Below, one piece after another: positions 5,259-8,053 of a stretch of DNA of 8,053 nt. The notes under the pieces are model-generated. The model saw only the letters and a list, made by a program, of their open reading frames with translations, did no database searches and was not told the origin of the DNA. Source of the stretch: Syntrophomonas sp. (lineage in GTDB: Bacteria; Bacillota; Syntrophomonadia; Syntrophomonadales; Syntrophomonadaceae); the NCBI GenBank assembly GCA_003558625.1, contig PWPP01000055.1:1-8053 (forward strand), in the 5' to 3' direction. How positions within the stretch are numbered: position 1 is the stretch's first letter; every line of letters begins with the position of its first letter. A program made the translations under genes and the position numbers.

Positions 5259-5329
5259 AAATGGTCAGGCAAAAAACAGATACCAGGCAAACCAGAGAGC
5301 ATATTATTTTTGAAAGAGGAGGTGTGGAG

Positions 5330-7333
5330 ATGCAGCGTAAAATACTGGGCATAACCCTGGCCCTGTTGCTGGGTTTGGCTTTGGTGGCCAGTCCTGCTGT
5401 GGCTGCTGCCCCGGTGGTCATTTTAGATGGCACCCAGATGGAATTTGAGGTTCCCCCGGTTATTGAGGAGGGGCGGACACTGGTGCCGCTCAGGGCTATT
5501 TTTGAAGGACTGGGAGCCCTGGTGAGCTGGGAGGCGGAGAGCAAGACCATAACCGCTACCAGGGAGGGACTGGAGATCAAACTGCAGATCGGACAGCAGC
5601 TGGCATACCGCAACGGTGTTCCGGTTGCATTGGATGTTCCCGCCAAGATTATGCAAGGGCGTACCCTGGTCCCGCTGCGCTTTGTCAGTGAGAACCTGGG
5701 AGCCCTGGTGGACTGGGACGGGGTGACCCGGACCGTTACCATCGCTTCTGCCGCAAAAAAAGAAGCGGAGCCGCAAGCTGATATCGTTTCCAACCTGCCC
5801 TGGGAGCAGGGAAAATATAGCGGGGAAGTGGTTGACAATAAACCGCATGGCCAGGGAATTTTGACCCTGCCGGATGGATCTATGTATACCGGGGCCTTTG
5901 TTGACGGGAAGATGCAGGGGACGGGGACCTGGACAAAGCCGGATGGGAAAGAAGTGACCGGTGAGATCACCGTCGATAAGAGCATCGTGCAGGATGTCAA
6001 CGTCAAACCTTCCATAAGCATCGGTATCGATCCTGGCAGGATTGCGATGGAAAAAGCCATTCGCGAGAAACATGAGGCCAATCCCTGGCTGGGCAATGCC
6101 AAAGGCGATATCAGCGCCTTACCCGGGGGGATGTTCCTGGACTGCCAGGCCGGATTGATCTACTACGGCAAAGATGTGGGCCGGGCCCATATCGTGAAGG
6201 GTTCGATCTTTAACAAGTGGAAGGAGAAAAAGGGCCCCGAGGGGATACTGGGTTTCCCCACTACCGACGAATTGACCACCCCGGACCAGATCGGACGCTA
6301 CAATCACTTTGAAGGGGGTTCCATTTACTGGCACCCGGACATCGGGGCCTATGAAGTGCATGGATTGATCCGCGAGAAATGGGCTTCCATGGGCTGGGAA
6401 AAAGGTGACCTGGGATATCCACTCAGCGATGAAATGACCATGGCTGACGGGGTGGGCAGGTATTCTGCTTTCCAGGGAGGCCGGATTTACTATCATCCCG
6501 TTCATGGCACCTATTATGTCACCGGCAAGATTTACCTGAAATGGATGGGGAACAAGAAGAACAATGAGGTGGGTGAGCTGGGATACCCCACATCCGACCC
6601 ACAGAAGATCGCCGGACCCCTGCTCTCCGGCATCACGCAGTCATTTCAAAAAGGTGGTATCAACGATTACCGCAACACCTATGACGGCATGGACCTGCGG
6701 GGGGAGATCAAGCGCAGAGATATCGTCGTCAGGCACCAGGGCAATCACCGCGATACCTGTTCGGTCCAGTCCATGACCTTTCTCTTGGAATATGCCTATA
6801 GCGGGAAATATGGCAGTAAATTCAAGGATCTGTCGGTGGAATACCTGAATCATGTAACCAATAAAGAGGCCGGCAATGATGATGACGGCGATTATTTTTC
6901 CTCTATCGAAAAGGGCTACAACCAGTACGGGATTATTAAAGAAAGCGTGTGGAAGTATGACAAGGACTGGAAGTATGATTATGATGAAGCGGAAAAAAAG
7001 CTGACCAAGGACATGATCAATGCGGGGAAATATATGCTGCAGGGAGGGCGCAAGCTGACCGGGGAATTTATCAAACCGTTTGAGCGCGATTCCACCCTCT
7101 CTGACCAGGAATTTATCCGCATCCTGCAGATGCTGAACCGGGGCATCCCTGTAGCCCTGGGCCGTAATCATTCTATGCCCATCGTCGGCTACCAGTATGA
7201 TAGCGGTTATGATGGCGGCGGCTATTTCATCTTCCGTGACAGTTACGGCGCCTCCAATGGGATTGACGGCTACAAAATCGAGAGTTTTGAAAAGGTAAAA
7301 TCCAAAAGCAATGATGTTTATGTCTATTATTAG
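5330..7333 (+). CDS. Secreted multidomain papain-like cysteine peptidase with stalk, MORN and LGFP repeats
   Basis: A 667-residue exported protein. Residues 1-26 are a signal peptide (hydrophobic core 5-20, AVA/AAP cleavage region). Two copper-amine-oxidase N-terminal-type stalk repeats follow (GRTLVPLRAIFEGLGALVSW from 48; GRTLVPLRFVSENLGALVDW from 110). MORN-like repeats span about 163-213 (YSGEV...GQG, YTGAF...GTG). Three LGFP repeats carry LGFP at 307-310 and LGYP at 361-364 and 417-420. The C-terminal part (about 461-667) is papain-like: Gln470 for the oxyanion hole, Cys477 in DTCSVQS, His614 in NHSMPIVGY and Asp637 in FRDSYG. The Cys-His distance (137) is close to papain's; Asp replaces the usual Asn of NSWG. 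Stalk and LGFP repeats suggest cell-wall association, so a surface enzyme or toxin-like effector is inferred; the substrate is unknown. ATG 5330 has AGAGGAGGT upstream; the ATG at 5261 lacks an SD and would precede the signal peptide with a charged extension. Confidence 0.85.
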   Translation: MQRKILGITLALLLGLALVASPAVAAAPVVILDGTQMEFEVPPVIEEGRTLVPLRAIFEGLGALVSWEAESKTITATREGLEIKLQIGQQLAYRNGVPVALDVPAKIMQGRTLVPLRFVSENLGALVDWDGVTRTVTIASAAKKEAEPQADIVSNLPWEQGKYSGEVVDNKPHGQGILTLPDGSMYTGAFVDGKMQGTGTWTKPDGKEVTGEITVDKSIVQDVNVKPSISIGIDPGRIAMEKAIREKHEANPWLGNAKGDISALPGGMFLDCQAGLIYYGKDVGRAHIVKGSIFNKWKEKKGPEGILGFPTTDELTTPDQIGRYNHFEGGSIYWHPDIGAYEVHGLIREKWASMGWEKGDLGYPLSDEMTMADGVGRYSAFQGGRIYYHPVHGTYYVTGKIYLKWMGNKKNNEVGELGYPTSDPQKIAGPLLSGITQSFQKGGINDYRNTYDGMDLRGEIKRRDIVVRHQGNHRDTCSVQSMTFLLEYAYSGKYGSKFKDLSVEYLNHVTNKEAGNDDDGDYFSSIEKGYNQYGIIKESVWKYDKDWKYDYDEAEKKLTKDMINAGKYMLQGGRKLTGEFIKPFERDSTLSDQEFIRILQMLNRGIPVALGRNHSMPIVGYQYDSGYDGGGYFIFRDSYGASNGIDGYKIESFEKVKSKSNDVYVYY

Positions 7334-7338
7334 AACGG

Positions 7339-7417
7339 GCTGCCTGGTGCCGGCAGGTCACTTACCGGAAGGAGCGCAGCCGGCTGCACGGGCGGCTGGG
7401 ATGAACGACTGCCGGTA
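7339..7417. repeat. GC-rich inverted repeats after the peptidase gene
   Basis: CTGCC (7339-7343) can pair with GGCAG a few bases on. TACCGG (7363-7368) pairs with CCGGTA (7412-7417), and between them lies a perfect 12-bp palindrome GCAGCCGGCTGC (7376-7387). There is no T tail, so this is probably a 3'-end stabilising or REP-like structure rather than a terminator. No ORF in this stretch looks real. Confidence 0.45.
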
Positions 7418-7449
7418 GGGAGCATCAAGTAATCGGGAACCAGTGCCGT

Positions 7450-7485
7450 AAAAGGGTCAGGGGGATGATGCTCTCTGACCCTTTG
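7450..7485. terminator. Bidirectional hairpin terminator between convergent genes
   Basis: AAAGGGTCAG (7451-7460) pairs perfectly with CTGACCCTTT (7475-7484) around a 14-base loop. It gives a TTT tail rightward and TTTT leftward. Its place between the peptidase gene and the convergent hydrolase gene fits a shared terminator. Confidence 0.75.
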
Positions 7486-7524
7486 ATATGGAAGAGGCGC
7501 AGCAGCCTGCAGGGCAAAGCCCAC

Positions 7525-8053
7525 CTATCGGATCCAGGTTATTTTAAAACCGGGGGAAATGAGATCCATGGCCTCCAGGTCCCATTGGAAGGCCAACAGG
7601 GCAGACTGTTCCGACTGGTGGCTGAGCAGCCGGTTGCCGTCTTTGATCACCAGGCTTTCCGCTCCCCAGTAGTTTAATGTTTCCTCCTCTCCGGTACGGT
7701 TGCAGACAAACAGGGGCAGTCTGGTCTCACGGGAGCGCTGTTCCCATTCCCCCTCCGGGCCGTGAAACCCGGGGCCCCAGGAGGAGGGGGCCAGCAGCAG
7801 GGAGGCCTTCTGGGCGGACAGAGCAGCCGCATGCTGGGGCGGGTATGAATCGGAGCAGATTAAAACTCCGACTTTTACCTGGTCGACGGTGATGGGGGCT
7901 ACCATATCCCCGGAACTGGACCACCGATCGGTGACGGTGACTTTCCTCTGTTTTCCGGCCAGCCGGCCCTGGCGGTTGATGTAGAATACCGTGTTATAAA
8001 GGCTGCCGTTTTCCCCCTTTTCCGGGCAACCCAGGAAAACGTCGGCCTGCAGG
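7525..8053 (-). CDS. Carbon-nitrogen hydrolase (nitrilase superfamily), C-terminal part
   Basis: The last 175 codons of a gene that starts beyond the right edge; the frame is open from 8052 down to the TAG at 7527-7525. Nitrilase-superfamily enzymes hydrolyse C-N bonds of nitriles, amides or carbamoyl compounds with a Glu-Lys-Cys triad. Visible are YNTVFYINRQGRLAGKQRK, which carries the catalytic Lys; the Cys loop VGVLICSDSYPP, with the nucleophile Cys at codon 7857-7855; LLLAPSSWGPG; and FVCNRTGEEETLNYWGAES, the usual strand after the active site. The catalytic Glu is outside the window. The normal FPE after the Cys is YPP here. The ATG at 7905 lies inside the domain and is not the start. 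With a usual family length of 260-290 residues, about 90-110 are missing. The substrate cannot be assigned from this part; no neighbour suggests one. Confidence 0.9.
   Translation of the reverse strand, partial: LQADVFLGCPEKGENGSLYNTVFYINRQGRLAGKQRKVTVTDRWSSSGDMVAPITVDQVKVGVLICSDSYPPQHAAALSAQKASLLLAPSSWGPGFHGPEGEWEQRSRETRLPLFVCNRTGEEETLNYWGAESLVIKDGNRLLSHQSEQSALLAFQWDLEAMDLISPGFKITWIR

Noticed and set aside
5261..5329. Upstream ATG of the peptidase gene
   Set aside because: No SD, it directly follows the terminator-like hairpin, and it would bury the signal peptide behind 23 charged residues.
5236..7171. Minus-strand ORFs of up to 288 codons opposite the peptidase gene
   Set aside because: No SD or domain features; the plus-strand frame has a signal peptide and four recognisable repeat or domain types.
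7677..7924. Other small ORFs at the right edge
   Set aside because: They overlap the nitrilase-family frame, which carries the Lys and Cys active-site motifs.

Overview
The window reads as a chromosomal segment of a mid-GC Gram-positive anaerobe, most likely a Clostridia/Peptococcaceae-type Firmicute. This rests on strong Shine-Dalgarno sites (AAGGAG, AGAGGAGGT, G6 runs), sigma-A-like promoters, U-tailed intrinsic terminators, betaine uptake genes of OpuA and BCCT type, and a secreted protein with copper-amine-oxidase-type 'stalk' repeats, a domain common in that group. The taxonomic call is an inference from gene style, not from a marker gene.

Layout. (1) Positions 1-348 are the 3' end of a glycine-betaine-binding protein gene (OpuAC type), closed by an intrinsic terminator. 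(2) Two tandem universal stress protein genes lie on the minus strand (487-921 and 1017-1451); their products are colinear and about 60% identical. (3) A 445-bp divergent intergenic region leads to a complete BCCT betaine transporter gene (1897-3492); its leader carries a terminator-like hairpin and a possible competing hairpin. (4) Positions 3493-3784 hold an intrinsic terminator and two imperfect 35-nt repeats that fold as hairpins with one compensatory base-pair change. (5) A LapA-domain membrane protein with a coiled-coil tail is on the minus strand (3785-4288), with a good promoter at 4422-4451. (6) Positions 4527-5131 are an AT-rich transcription unit without an intact long ORF: a consensus TTGACA promoter, a 46-bp-period repeat array with A10 tracts, then two intrinsic terminators. 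(7) A large secreted protein (5330-7333) combines a signal peptide, two stalk repeats, MORN repeats, three LGFP repeats and a papain-like cysteine peptidase domain. (8) A convergent hairpin terminator is followed by the 3' two-thirds of a nitrilase-superfamily gene on the minus strand, running off the right edge.

How it fits together. The betaine-binding protein, the stress proteins and the BCCT transporter suggest an osmotic/general stress neighbourhood: one ABC and one secondary system for glycine betaine, flanking two Usp genes. The right half looks cell-envelope related (LapA-like membrane protein, secreted peptidase), but the genes are separately promoted and terminated, so a shared function is not shown.

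The part least explained by known features is 4527-5131. It may be a structured, repeat-containing non-coding RNA, or a Lys-rich repeat-protein gene broken, or misread, at homopolymer runs. Both readings are given with tests.
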